Assembly (NCBI GenBank): GCA_038198775.1
Contig: JBBPZV010000038.1
Location: 124,001 to 188,000, forward strand
Reading direction: 5' to 3'
DNA: 64,000 bases
Source of the DNA: JACCYJ01 sp038198775
GTDB taxonomy: Bacteria > Actinomycetota > Actinomycetes > Propionibacteriales > Nocardioidaceae
Under the pieces are notes generated by a model, which worked only from the letters and a program-made list of their open reading frames with translations, was not told the origin of the DNA and made no database searches. Position numbers and translations under genes: made by a program. Every line of letters starts with the position of its first letter. Position 1 is the first letter of the stretch. Positions 36,113-44,197 of the stretch are shown piece by piece.

Positions 36113-36262
36113 GTCACCTCGCTGCCGAACCTGATCAGGAGTACCGAGTCGAACCATACTCTCGGCGGCTGATCCCCGGCGTCCACCGAAAGTGCTTGCC
36201 GCCACCCTTCTCGACAGCGGATGATGGCGAGGACGTCCCCGCCAGTTCGAGAGGTTGGCCAC

Positions 36263-37561
36263 ATGCTGCTTCACGGCGGCACCCGCATCGACCTCGGCAT
36301 CCTCGGGGAGGCCAAAGTGGGGCGTGAGCTCGGGCAAGGCGGCGAAGGCTACGTCTACGAGGTGCACCGAGAAGGGGGCCGACCGTTGGCCCTGAAGTGG
36401 TACAAGCCGCAGTGCGCAACTCCGGCTCAGAAGGCTGCCCTCACGATGCTGGTCGAACAGGGCGCCCCCCACCCGCGGTTCCTGTGGCCGCTCAGCCTCG
36501 GCCATGTTGCCGGCGAGCCTAGCTTCGGCTACGTCATGCCGCTGCGTCCATCCCGCTTCATGGAGATGGCATACCTCGTCTCCGGCAGAACGCCAGAGGG
36601 GAAGGAGCTCGTCACATCGTTTGCGGCGGTCATATCACTATGCCGACAGTTAGCGGACAGCTTCCTGCGACTGCACTCCCGCGGACTGTGTTACCGAGAC
36701 ATCAGTTTCGGAAATGTTGCCTTCGATCCCGAAACCGGGGATGCCTGCATCTGTGACAACGACAATGTCGGTATCGACAACGGCGGCGGTCGCATCCTCG
36801 GTACTCCTTTCTTTATGGCCCCCGAGGTGGTCAGCGACACCACGTTACGGACGATGCCCAACACCGATACCGACCGGCACTCCCTCGCCGTCCTGCTGTT
36901 CTATGCATTGTGCGTCGGGCACCCGCTCGAGGGTCGTCGCACCGAAACCGGGTTGCGCGATGCCTCATGGCTCATGCGACATTTCGGCACCGACCCGTTG
37001 TTCACCTTTGACCCAGACGACGACTCGAACCGCCCCGTCGAGGGCACGGTCCAGGCCTACTGGGACATCTATCCTGCCTTCGTACGAGAAGCGTTCACCC
37101 GCGCGTTCACCGAAGGGCTGCGGGACCCGGGGAGCCGGGTTACCGAGAGCGAGTGGATCAAGGTGGCAGACCGGCTTGCCGACAGCATGATCCAGTGCGC
37201 ACAGTGCGGGGCTACGAACTTCTGGGACGAGTCGGATCCTTCCCCGTCGTGCGCACGCTGCCAGACGCCGGTCCGTCCGCCGTTCGTGCTGAGCGTCGGA
37301 CGGCGTCAGGTTGCTGTCAGCCGCTTCGCACGTATCCGGTCAGAGCACCTGAGGCTGGCTGCCGGGGAATCAGAGGACGTGGCACGGGTCCGCCGCCATC
37401 CCACCGACTCGCAACGGTGGGGTCTGGAGAACCTCACCAAGCGCTCGTGGGAGGCGGTGCTCCCAGACGCCACGGCGTATCAGGTACAGCCGGGGCACAC
37501 CGTGGAGTTGTCCGGAGGCCTGCGCATCAACATGCGGCCCGGTGAGATCGTGGTTCGATAG
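36263..37561 (+). CDS. TerY-P-type protein kinase with zinc ribbon and C-terminal beta domain
   Basis: This 432-residue kinase is unorthodox: glycine loop LGQGGEGYVYEV (residues ~23-34), Lys in LALKWYKP, catalytic loop YRDISFGN (Y144, R145, D146, N151) in place of HRDxKPxN, and DND at D165 in place of DFG. After the kinase core a zinc ribbon has Cys at 312, 315, 330 and 333. A C-terminal beta-rich domain (~345-432, with GLENLTKRSW and PGHTVELSGG) completes it. This arrangement is what I recall for kinases of the TerY-P triad. The ATG follows GAGAGG. A longer frame from 36221 exists but lacks a ribosome site. Confidence 0.86.
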   Translation: MLLHGGTRIDLGILGEAKVGRELGQGGEGYVYEVHREGGRPLALKWYKPQCATPAQKAALTMLVEQGAPHPRFLWPLSLGHVAGEPSFGYVMPLRPSRFMEMAYLVSGRTPEGKELVTSFAAVISLCRQLADSFLRLHSRGLCYRDISFGNVAFDPETGDACICDNDNVGIDNGGGRILGTPFFMAPEVVSDTTLRTMPNTDTDRHSLAVLLFYALCVGHPLEGRRTETGLRDASWLMRHFGTDPLFTFDPDDDSNRPVEGTVQAYWDIYPAFVREAFTRAFTEGLRDPGSRVTESEWIKVADRLADSMIQCAQCGATNFWDESDPSPSCARCQTPVRPPFVLSVGRRQVAVSRFARIRSEHLRLAAGESEDVARVRRHPTDSQRWGLENLTKRSWEAVLPDATAYQVQPGHTVELSGGLRINMRPGEIVVR

Positions 37562-37597
37562 CGACCTCAGGCCACCGTCACCGCGAAGGGTCAGAAG

Positions 37598-38650
37598 ATG
37601 ACGAACCCCCACGCGAGGATTCCCACCGAAGGTGGTCGCATCCCTGCGCCGCTGGAGCCACCGCGGGAAGCTCCGGACCGCAACCTCGCGCTCGACTTGG
37701 TGCGCGTAACCGAGGCGGCGGCGATGGCTGCCGGGCGTTGGGTCGGCCGCGGTGACAAACTCGGCGCCGACCGGGTGGCCGTCAACGCGATGCGCATCAT
37801 GATCGGCACGGTCGGCATGAACGGCACCGTCGTGATCGGCGAGGGCGAGAAGGACAACGCGCCAATGCTCTACAACGGGGAGGCCGTTGGTGACGGCACC
37901 GGGCCTGAGTGTGATGTCGCGGTCGACCCGATCGACGGGACCACCCTCACGGCCAAGGGAATGAGCAATGCGGTTTCCGTACTCGCCGTGGCACCGCGCG
38001 GCAGCATGTACGACCCGTCGGCGGTCTTCTACATGGAGAAGCTGGCTACCGGGCCGGAGGCGGCTGCGGTGGTCGACATCCGGCTCCCGGTTGCAGAAAA
38101 CATCGCCCTGGTCGCCAAGGCCAAGGGCTCAGCACCGAAGGACGTCACCGTCTGCATCCTCGACCGACCGCGACATGCAGACATCGTCACCGACATCCGG
38201 GAAACCGGGGCCCGGATCAAGTTCATCACTGATGGTGACGTCGCTGGGGCCATCATGGCCGCCCGGCCCGGCACCGGAGTGGACCTCCTGCTGGGCATCG
38301 GGGGAACCCCGGAGGGGATCATCACGGCCTGTGCGATGAAGTGCCTGGGAGGCATCATCCAGGGTCGGCTCTGGCCGAGCGACGACACCGAACGCCGCAA
38401 GGCGCTCGACGCCGGCCTCGACGTCGACGCGGTGCTCGGCACCGACGACCTGGTCGCGGGCGATGACTGCTTCTTCGTCGCCACCGGTATTACCGACGGT
38501 GAACTGATGCGGGGCGTTCGCTACCGCGCCGGCGGGTGCTCTACCCACTCGCTGGTGATGCGGTCCCGAAGCGGCACCATCCGCGAGATCATCAGCCAAC
38601 ACCAATTGGAGAAACTTGCAGCCTACTCAGCGGTGGACTTCGAACACTGA
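37598..38650 (+). CDS. glpX: Fructose-1,6-bisphosphatase class II
   Basis: This 350-residue enzyme dephosphorylates fructose-1,6-bisphosphate in gluconeogenesis. Characteristic segments are VIGEGEKDNAPMLYNGE and VAVDPIDGTTLTAKG (metal- and phosphate-binding), SVLAVAPRG, GVDLLLGIGGTPEG and GRLWP. It is 36 bases after the island kinase, yet clearly a core gene: in M. tuberculosis glpX is (from memory) next to a DUF4245 gene and fum. Its 3' end overlaps the sugar kinase frame by 35 bases. Confidence 0.93.
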   Translation: MTNPHARIPTEGGRIPAPLEPPREAPDRNLALDLVRVTEAAAMAAGRWVGRGDKLGADRVAVNAMRIMIGTVGMNGTVVIGEGEKDNAPMLYNGEAVGDGTGPECDVAVDPIDGTTLTAKGMSNAVSVLAVAPRGSMYDPSAVFYMEKLATGPEAAAVVDIRLPVAENIALVAKAKGSAPKDVTVCILDRPRHADIVTDIRETGARIKFITDGDVAGAIMAARPGTGVDLLLGIGGTPEGIITACAMKCLGGIIQGRLWPSDDTERRKALDAGLDVDAVLGTDDLVAGDDCFFVATGITDGELMRGVRYRAGGCSTHSLVMRSRSGTIREIISQHQLEKLAAYSAVDFEH

Positions 38651-39584
38651 CGCACGAGCGGGCCGCTTCCTGGTCGTCGGGGAGTCGCTCGTCGACGTCA
38701 CCTGCGGCACCCAGGCAGTTCCCCGGGCGGCTCCCGGGGGCTCCGCGCTCAATGTCGCGGTCGGACTAGCCCGGCTCGACCGTCCCACGACGCTCGCGAC
38801 TCAGCTCGGAGACGACCCGTACGGGGCGCTGCTCCGCAGGCACCTTGGCGCCTCCGGCGTCGAGGTAATGGCGCTTCCGCCGCCCGGTCCCACCGGCGTC
38901 GCGACCGCTGACGTTGACGCCGCCGGTCACGCGACCTACACCTTCGACCTGCGCTGGAACGTGGCAGAAGTGGGGATCCCCACCGGGCACGATCTGCTGC
39001 ACGTCGGTTCACTGGGAGCGGTCCTGCCGCCGGGAGCTGACGCGGTACTGGCTAGCGTCCGGCGGGCCCGGCAGGCCGGTGTCGCCGTGAGTTTGGACCC
39101 GAACCTGCGTCCGGCGCTGACACCGAACGTGATTCAGGTTCGCGAGCGGGTGCTCGCGCTGGCGTCCGAGGCGGACATCGTGAAGCTCAGCGACGAGGAC
39201 GCCGAGCTGCTCTTCGAGACGACCAGCGCGGAGGTCGTCGTAACCGCGCTGCTGGCGCTCGGTGTCCGGCTGGTGGCGCTCACTTGCGGGTCACGCGGAG
39301 CTGCGCTGGCCAGTCCGGACGGCTGGGTCAATGTGGCCGCTGAATCGGTCACGGTGTCGGACACGATCGGAGCCGGCGACTCCTTCATGGCTGCGCTGTT
39401 GGCCGGAATCCACACACCCGGACGGCTGCGGCCGGCCGAACTGGATCGACTCGGTCGGGCGGCCTGCGCGGCGGCGGCCGTCACCTGCTCACGGCCGTCA
39501 GCGGACCCGCCTTGGTCGGCGGAGCTGGCCTCTCGCCGCATATCATCCCTTCCAGGAGCGAGCAAGGCGAGTTCTGACAGTTGA
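38616..39584 (+). CDS. PfkB-family carbohydrate kinase (fructokinase-like)
   Basis: This 322-residue kinase has the N-terminal GGSALNVAVGLARL (substrate and ATP contacts), LDPNLRP in the middle, and the C-terminal signature DTIGAGDSFMAALLAG, where GAGD supplies the catalytic Asp. Fructose or ribose-type sugars are the most common substrates. The TTG at 38616, inside glpX and preceded by GGAG, is the only plausible start in this frame, giving a 35-base overlap. Its partner glpX suggests fructose or fructose-phosphate metabolism. Confidence 0.85.
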   Translation: MQPTQRWTSNTDARAGRFLVVGESLVDVTCGTQAVPRAAPGGSALNVAVGLARLDRPTTLATQLGDDPYGALLRRHLGASGVEVMALPPPGPTGVATADVDAAGHATYTFDLRWNVAEVGIPTGHDLLHVGSLGAVLPPGADAVLASVRRARQAGVAVSLDPNLRPALTPNVIQVRERVLALASEADIVKLSDEDAELLFETTSAEVVVTALLALGVRLVALTCGSRGAALASPDGWVNVAAESVTVSDTIGAGDSFMAALLAGIHTPGRLRPAELDRLGRAACAAAAVTCSRPSADPPWSAELASRRISSLPGASKASSDS

Positions 39585-39595
39585 GGAAGGTGGAG

Positions 39596-41170
39596 ATGAC
39601 CGACCTGGCCACCGAGCTGACAACGCTCGTTCGGCGGTACGGCACCCATGTCCTGGAGGATGCAGATGGGCTCCGGGCCACCCTTGACGACTTCCTGGAC
39701 GAAGGAGTTGCGACTCCAGGCGACATCAATCTGTTGATCGATGCCGTGCGCTTCGGTTCGCTAGAACGTCTCTCGGCGCTAATTGACCAAGGGGCCGATC
39801 CCGCCGCCGCAGCAGCGGACGTCGCAGCTGCACTGGCGCAGCAGCGGGGAGGCGATGCACAGAGTGCCTACTGGGCCTGCGCGTTGCTCGGGCACGCGGC
39901 GGGCCTGGTGGCAAACAGCGCGATACCTCTCGACTGGGGCCCGCCGAGCTCCGCGCCTGCGCTCCCGACCTCCTCCGGCTCGACGAGTGCGCCGGCCCCG
40001 GATTCTGCGGGGTCCGAGGAGACGAACCGCATAGGTCCACCGGGTGACCGTCCGCTGGGAGGCCGCAGCGTGCCACCACGATCGCTCGGCCGCCATGCGG
40101 GCGTGGGAGACGGCCCCGGCGGGGACGACCAGGGGAAGGGCCGGGCGGGCAGGCGTCCGTCGTGGGCGGTGGCTGGGGTGGCCGCGGTCGCGGCTGTCTT
40201 GGTATCTGTCGGGGTCTATGTTTCGACGCGGCCAGACACCCCTCAGATGGGGGGGCGTCACGACGTCGTCGTCGCTGACGTGAACGGTCCCTTCGACCAT
40301 TTCGGCGACAACTTCGTCGGAGCCCTGAATGAATGCGTCAACGCGGCGGTCGGGGGCACATATGAGGAATTCAACTGCTCCTTCAAGCCTCCGTACGACG
40401 CTTTCGAGCTAGAATTGACCGAGAAGGATCCGAGCATTCTCAACGCTGACGGCCAACTTCCGCCCTTTGTGCGCCAGCCCGCCCGGAACACGATAGTAAC
40501 CATCAACGCGACCGAGGACCACTACCACGCGTACGTCCTGACGTGGCAGGACAAGGGAGTGGACGGGGTGAAAAACACTGGAGACGATGAGGTGCGCTCG
40601 ACCCTCTACGACGTCGACCCAGACCATCCAGGGGCAGCGATCTTCACGGCAACGGATTCGACTAAGCAACCCCTTACGTACGGTGGAGCCAACGCCCTCC
40701 TGCGCGCCATCGGTTTCAACACCGCAAAATTCTCCCTTCCCACTGCACTCACAGATTCCAGTTTGGTCAACTTCGCCAGGAGGGCACCGGACTACGCCCA
40801 GTTCGAGAAGTCTTGTGTTCCCTCCTTCACAGATGTCGGTGGCGAGGTCGAGCAGGACAAATGCATGAACGAAGTTGCTACTCCCGGCCATTCGGTGACC
40901 TTGTACTTTGGCACCATGGATAGTGGCGTAGGGCTGGTCCCACCCAGACGCCACTTCATCCGAAACAGCCCTGATGCAGTCACCTGGAGGGACGGTCTGA
41001 ACAGGACCGGTATGCTTTTCACGTACCGGCAGGGGAATGCAAGATATCTGTACTGGGACGACTCGGCCGGGCGCTCTTGGGGGCTCATGTCGACCGATGC
41101 GAGGCCGGGTGACAGGCAAGCGTTGCTCGACTACTTCAAGACTTTCGCGGGAAATCCGCGGACGCAATGA
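39596..41170 (+). CDS. Island paralogue 3 (detached): N-terminal helical domain, one TM helix, long extracytoplasmic region
   Basis: This 524-residue protein begins with the same ~105-residue domain as the 30137 and 33035 products (TLVRRYG, LEDADGLRATLDDFLDEG, GDINLLIDAV, WACALLGHAAG), but is more divergent. A Ser/Pro/Gly-rich linker, a membrane helix (~189-211) and a ~310-residue exterior part follow, with several Cys and a YLYWDDS motif near residue 485. It lacks the QPTWxSGWQSG motif of its paralogues. The exterior part uses noticeably more A/T-rich codons than surrounding genes. The ATG follows GGAAGGTGGAG; a TTG at 39581 is in frame. It is separated from its relatives by glpX and the sugar kinase. 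Confidence 0.72.
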   Translation: MTDLATELTTLVRRYGTHVLEDADGLRATLDDFLDEGVATPGDINLLIDAVRFGSLERLSALIDQGADPAAAAADVAAALAQQRGGDAQSAYWACALLGHAAGLVANSAIPLDWGPPSSAPALPTSSGSTSAPAPDSAGSEETNRIGPPGDRPLGGRSVPPRSLGRHAGVGDGPGGDDQGKGRAGRRPSWAVAGVAAVAAVLVSVGVYVSTRPDTPQMGGRHDVVVADVNGPFDHFGDNFVGALNECVNAAVGGTYEEFNCSFKPPYDAFELELTEKDPSILNADGQLPPFVRQPARNTIVTINATEDHYHAYVLTWQDKGVDGVKNTGDDEVRSTLYDVDPDHPGAAIFTATDSTKQPLTYGGANALLRAIGFNTAKFSLPTALTDSSLVNFARRAPDYAQFEKSCVPSFTDVGGEVEQDKCMNEVATPGHSVTLYFGTMDSGVGLVPPRRHFIRNSPDAVTWRDGLNRTGMLFTYRQGNARYLYWDDSAGRSWGLMSTDARPGDRQALLDYFKTFAGNPRTQ

Positions 41171-41254
41171 GACCCGCGCCAGGAGCTGGTCGAGTCGCTC
41201 CTGGCCGGACCGCCCGGAGCCTCGCGCCACCCTCGCATCGCTAGGGTCGGTGCC

Positions 41255-41425
41255 ATGGCCCTTGAGCACCGACCCGATGACCGCTACGGCGGTGTGGGGG
41301 CCACCGACCCAACGCGCGCGGGAAAACTTTCCGAGAGCCGGCACCGCGACCAGTTTCCGATCGACGTCTTACGGACTGGGTTCGGCACCTCGTCGAACAT
41401 GAGAGCTAACGAGCCGATCGGGAGG
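41255..41425 (+). pseudogene. Decayed duplicate of the 5' end of fumC
   Basis: Starting at an ATG, this stretch matches the first ~110 codons of the intact fumC at 46340 with internal deletions and a frameshift. One frame reads MALEHR (fumC MADDYR), another reads TQRARENFPRAG (fumC TQRAVENFPISG), and the first frame resumes as DQFPIDVLRTGFGTSSNMRANE (fumC DEQFPIDVFQTGSGTSSNMNANE). The upstream bases CTAGGGTCGG also match the fumC -10 region TTAGGGTCGA at identical spacing, so the promoter was copied too. The frame from this ATG reads through into the alpha/beta hydrolase gene. Confidence 0.82.
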
Positions 41426-41440
41426 ATTCCGGAGGGTCGC

Positions 41441-42397
41441 GTGGCAGAGCGGATCGCTCGGCTGCAGCACGGTATCCACATCAGCTACGAGACGTCCGGC
41501 GACCCCGCCGGCAGGCCACTGTTGCTGATCATGGGTCTCGGCGGCCCGTTGAGCTGGTGGTCGGCGAAGTTCTGCCAGCAGCTCGTCGACGTTGGGTTCT
41601 TCGTGATCCGCTACGACAACCGCGACGTCGGGCGCTCCAGCCGGGTCGAGACCGGCCGCCCGGTGCTGCGTCGGCAGCTGCTCACGACGTACCTGGGAGA
41701 CCGGCGCTCCGCGCCGTACTCGATGTCCGACCTCGCCGCCGACGCGGTCGGCCTGCTCGACCACCTCGAGGTCGACGCCACCCATCTGGCCGGGGTCTCC
41801 ATGGGTGGGATGGTCGCCCAGACGGTGGCCATCGAACACACGCACCGGGTCTTGTCGCTCACCTCGATCATGGCGACCACCGGACGCCGGCGGGTCGGCT
41901 GGGCAAACCCTCGGCTGTTGCCGATGCTCTTGGCTCCCACCGCCTCGAGCCGGGAGGAGTACGTCGCCAGGGCGGCCGTGAGCACGTCGCTGCTGGGTTC
42001 GGCGGTGTATCCGCACGACGCCGACGTGCTGCGGCGCACGGCCGAGGAGACCTGGGACCGCGGCTACTCAGCTGCCGGTGTGGCACGTCAGCTGCTGGCG
42101 GTGCTGACCCAGCCGGACCGGACCCGGGCGCTGCAGCGGCTCCAGCTTCCGGTCTGCGTCATACACGGACTGGCGGACCGGCTCGTTCACCCGTCGGGGG
42201 GGCGAGCGACGGCCCGCGCGATCCCCGGTGCCGAGCTCGTCTTGGTTCCCGGCATGGCCCACGACCTGCCACCGCAGCTGCACGGGCTGGTCTCGAGCGC
42301 GATCGCCCGCACCGCGGACCGGGCCGAGACTCGCCCTGCCGGAGAACGCAACACCGAGCAGCCCGCCGCCCGGTCCAGCCGGACCGACGGTCGCTAG
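41441..42397 (+). CDS. Alpha/beta hydrolase
   Basis: This 318-residue protein carries the oxyanion-hole segment LLIMGLGG, RYDNRDVGRSS, the nucleophile elbow GVSMGGM (Ser in G-x-S-x-G), VIHGLADRLVHP (Asp) and VPGMAHDLP (His). The fold and motifs resemble esterases and the aclacinomycin methylesterase-like group; the substrate is unknown. The GTG at 41441 follows GGAGGG. The longer frame from 41255 would fuse a decayed fumC fragment to it and is considered artefactual, although the relic's promoter may drive this gene. Confidence 0.85.
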   Translation: MAERIARLQHGIHISYETSGDPAGRPLLLIMGLGGPLSWWSAKFCQQLVDVGFFVIRYDNRDVGRSSRVETGRPVLRRQLLTTYLGDRRSAPYSMSDLAADAVGLLDHLEVDATHLAGVSMGGMVAQTVAIEHTHRVLSLTSIMATTGRRRVGWANPRLLPMLLAPTASSREEYVARAAVSTSLLGSAVYPHDADVLRRTAEETWDRGYSAAGVARQLLAVLTQPDRTRALQRLQLPVCVIHGLADRLVHPSGGRATARAIPGAELVLVPGMAHDLPPQLHGLVSSAIARTADRAETRPAGERNTEQPAARSSRTDGR

Positions 42398-42481
42398 CCG
42401 CCGTCGAACTCGCCGGGCCGGCACCCTCGCGCGGGGCCCCTCTCGTCGCTATTGTCACACCACCTTGACCAGGAGGTGTCC

Positions 42482-44179
42482 ATGGCCACCGCAGAGACCG
42501 CCACCAGCTCACCGGACACCGGTGGCGACGACCGTCGGCTGCGCCGGCACATGGGCCCGGTCGCCCTGCTGTTCGCGGGGCTCGGCTCGATAATCGGTTC
42601 GGGCTGGCTGTTCGGCGCGCTCACGTCGGCTCAGATCGCCGGGCCCGCCGCGGTCCTCTCGTGGGCCATCGGCGCGGTGATGATCATGCTGATCGCGCTG
42701 GTGTACGCCGAGCTCGGCTCGGCACTGCCGCTGGCCGGTGGGGTCGTCCGCTACCCGCACCTGGCGTTCGGCTCGTTCGCCAGCTTCACGTCGGGGTGGA
42801 TCACCTGGGTGGCGGCGGCGACGGTGGCACCGATCGAGGTGGAGGGGGCGTTGCAGTACGCGACCAAGTACGCACCGTTCACCTCCGCGCACAAGCTGAG
42901 CGGCACCGCCGAGCCAGTGCACACGCTGACCAGTCTCGGCTACCCCGTCGCGGTCGCCGGCCTGGCGCTGTTCGTCGTCATCAACTACTTCGGGATCCGC
43001 TGGTTCGCCCGCATCAACAACGTGGTCGTCTGGTGGAAGCTGGCCATCATCTGCCTGGTCATCGTGGCGTTCTTGTTCACCACGTTCCACGGCGCCAACT
43101 TCACCTCCCACGAGTTCTTGCCGACGGGCTGGCACGGGGTCTTCTCCGCGATCGCCAACGGCGGCATCGTCTTCTCCTACCTGGGCTTCCGGCAGGGCGT
43201 CGAGCTGGCGGGTGAGAGCAGCAACCCGCGCCGCAACGTGCCGCTGGCCGTCCTCGGGTCCGTCGGGATCGCGGCGGTCATCTACATCGGCCTGCAGGTC
43301 GCCTTCTTGGGCGCGGTGCAACCAGGCGACCTGAACAAGGGGTGGGGGTCGTTGAGCTTCGCCAACGACTTCGGCCCGCTGGCAGCAATCGCCACGATCA
43401 TCGGGCTGGGTTGGTTGGCGACCCTGCTCTACATCGACGCGGTCATCTCCCCCGCCGACACCGGCCTGATCTTCACGACGGTCACCGCCCGCATCTCCTA
43501 TGCCATGGGTCGCAACGAGAACGCGCCCAGCGCCCTGGCGCGTACCACGAATCGCGGAGTCCCGTTCATCAGCTTGCTGGTCGCCTTCGTGGTGGGGCTC
43601 ATCGTGTTGCTGCCGTTCCCGAGCTGGCAACAGCTGGTCGGCTTCATCACCTCCGCGACCGTGCTGTCGTTCGGGTCGGGTCCGTTGGTCCTCTCGGCTC
43701 TGCGGCGGCAGCTGCCGGACATGGAGCGGCCGTTCCGGCTGCCGGGCGGCGATCTCATCGCGTTCTTGGCCTTCCTCTCCTCGAACCTGATCGTGTTCTG
43801 GGCCGGGTGGGACGTGAACTGGAAGCTGTTCGTGGCCGTCCTGCTCGGCTTCGTGATGCTGGCGGTCTTCCGAGCCTTCAACCGCGGGGAGTCGGCTCCG
43901 CTGGACTGGCGGTCAGGCGCCGTCTGGGTGCTGCCGTGGCTGGCCGGGCTGGCGTTGATCAGCTACCTCGGCAACTACCCCGCCAAGAGTGAGGGTGCGG
44001 GCAACACTGGCCTTATCACGCTCGGCTGGGGAATCCTCGTCATCCTCGTGTTCTCCGCCGTCATCTTCACGATCGCCATCAGGGTGCGGCTGGTGCCGGA
44101 CTCGGTGCGGCGCCGTATCGAGGAGGCCAGCACCGAGTCGGCCGAGGAGGAGCAGACCCTGCAGGCCGGGCCAGCCTGA
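42482..44179 (+). CDS. APC-family amino acid permease
   Basis: This 565-residue membrane protein has about 12 transmembrane segments. The first contains GLGSIIGSGWLFG, the unwound Gly-rich helix of the APC fold, and FSYLGFRQGVELAGESSNPRRNVP is the conserved helix 6/loop region. The pattern is closest to aspartate/proton-type or broad amino-acid permeases. The ATG follows AGGAGGTG. Its C-terminal tail is acidic and cytosolic. No co-directional metabolic partner identifies the substrate. Convergent with the downstream acyltransferase gene. Confidence 0.86.
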   Translation: MATAETATSSPDTGGDDRRLRRHMGPVALLFAGLGSIIGSGWLFGALTSAQIAGPAAVLSWAIGAVMIMLIALVYAELGSALPLAGGVVRYPHLAFGSFASFTSGWITWVAAATVAPIEVEGALQYATKYAPFTSAHKLSGTAEPVHTLTSLGYPVAVAGLALFVVINYFGIRWFARINNVVVWWKLAIICLVIVAFLFTTFHGANFTSHEFLPTGWHGVFSAIANGGIVFSYLGFRQGVELAGESSNPRRNVPLAVLGSVGIAAVIYIGLQVAFLGAVQPGDLNKGWGSLSFANDFGPLAAIATIIGLGWLATLLYIDAVISPADTGLIFTTVTARISYAMGRNENAPSALARTTNRGVPFISLLVAFVVGLIVLLPFPSWQQLVGFITSATVLSFGSGPLVLSALRRQLPDMERPFRLPGGDLIAFLAFLSSNLIVFWAGWDVNWKLFVAVLLGFVMLAVFRAFNRGESAPLDWRSGAVWVLPWLAGLALISYLGNYPAKSEGAGNTGLITLGWGILVILVFSAVIFTIAIRVRLVPDSVRRRIEEASTESAEEEQTLQAGPA

Positions 44180-44197
44180 CCCGGCGCTCGCTCGCTC

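Noticed and set aside
35408..36505. 365-residue form of the vWA protein
   Set aside because: The first ~131 residues would lie over the divergent kinase gene and promoter; an ATG at 36112 has a good GAGGTGAC site and yields a compact vWA domain.
41255..41440. Alpha/beta hydrolase starting at 41255 with a novel N-terminal domain
   Set aside because: The extra ~62 residues are explained by a decayed fumC fragment, and a good ribosome site precedes the GTG at 41441.
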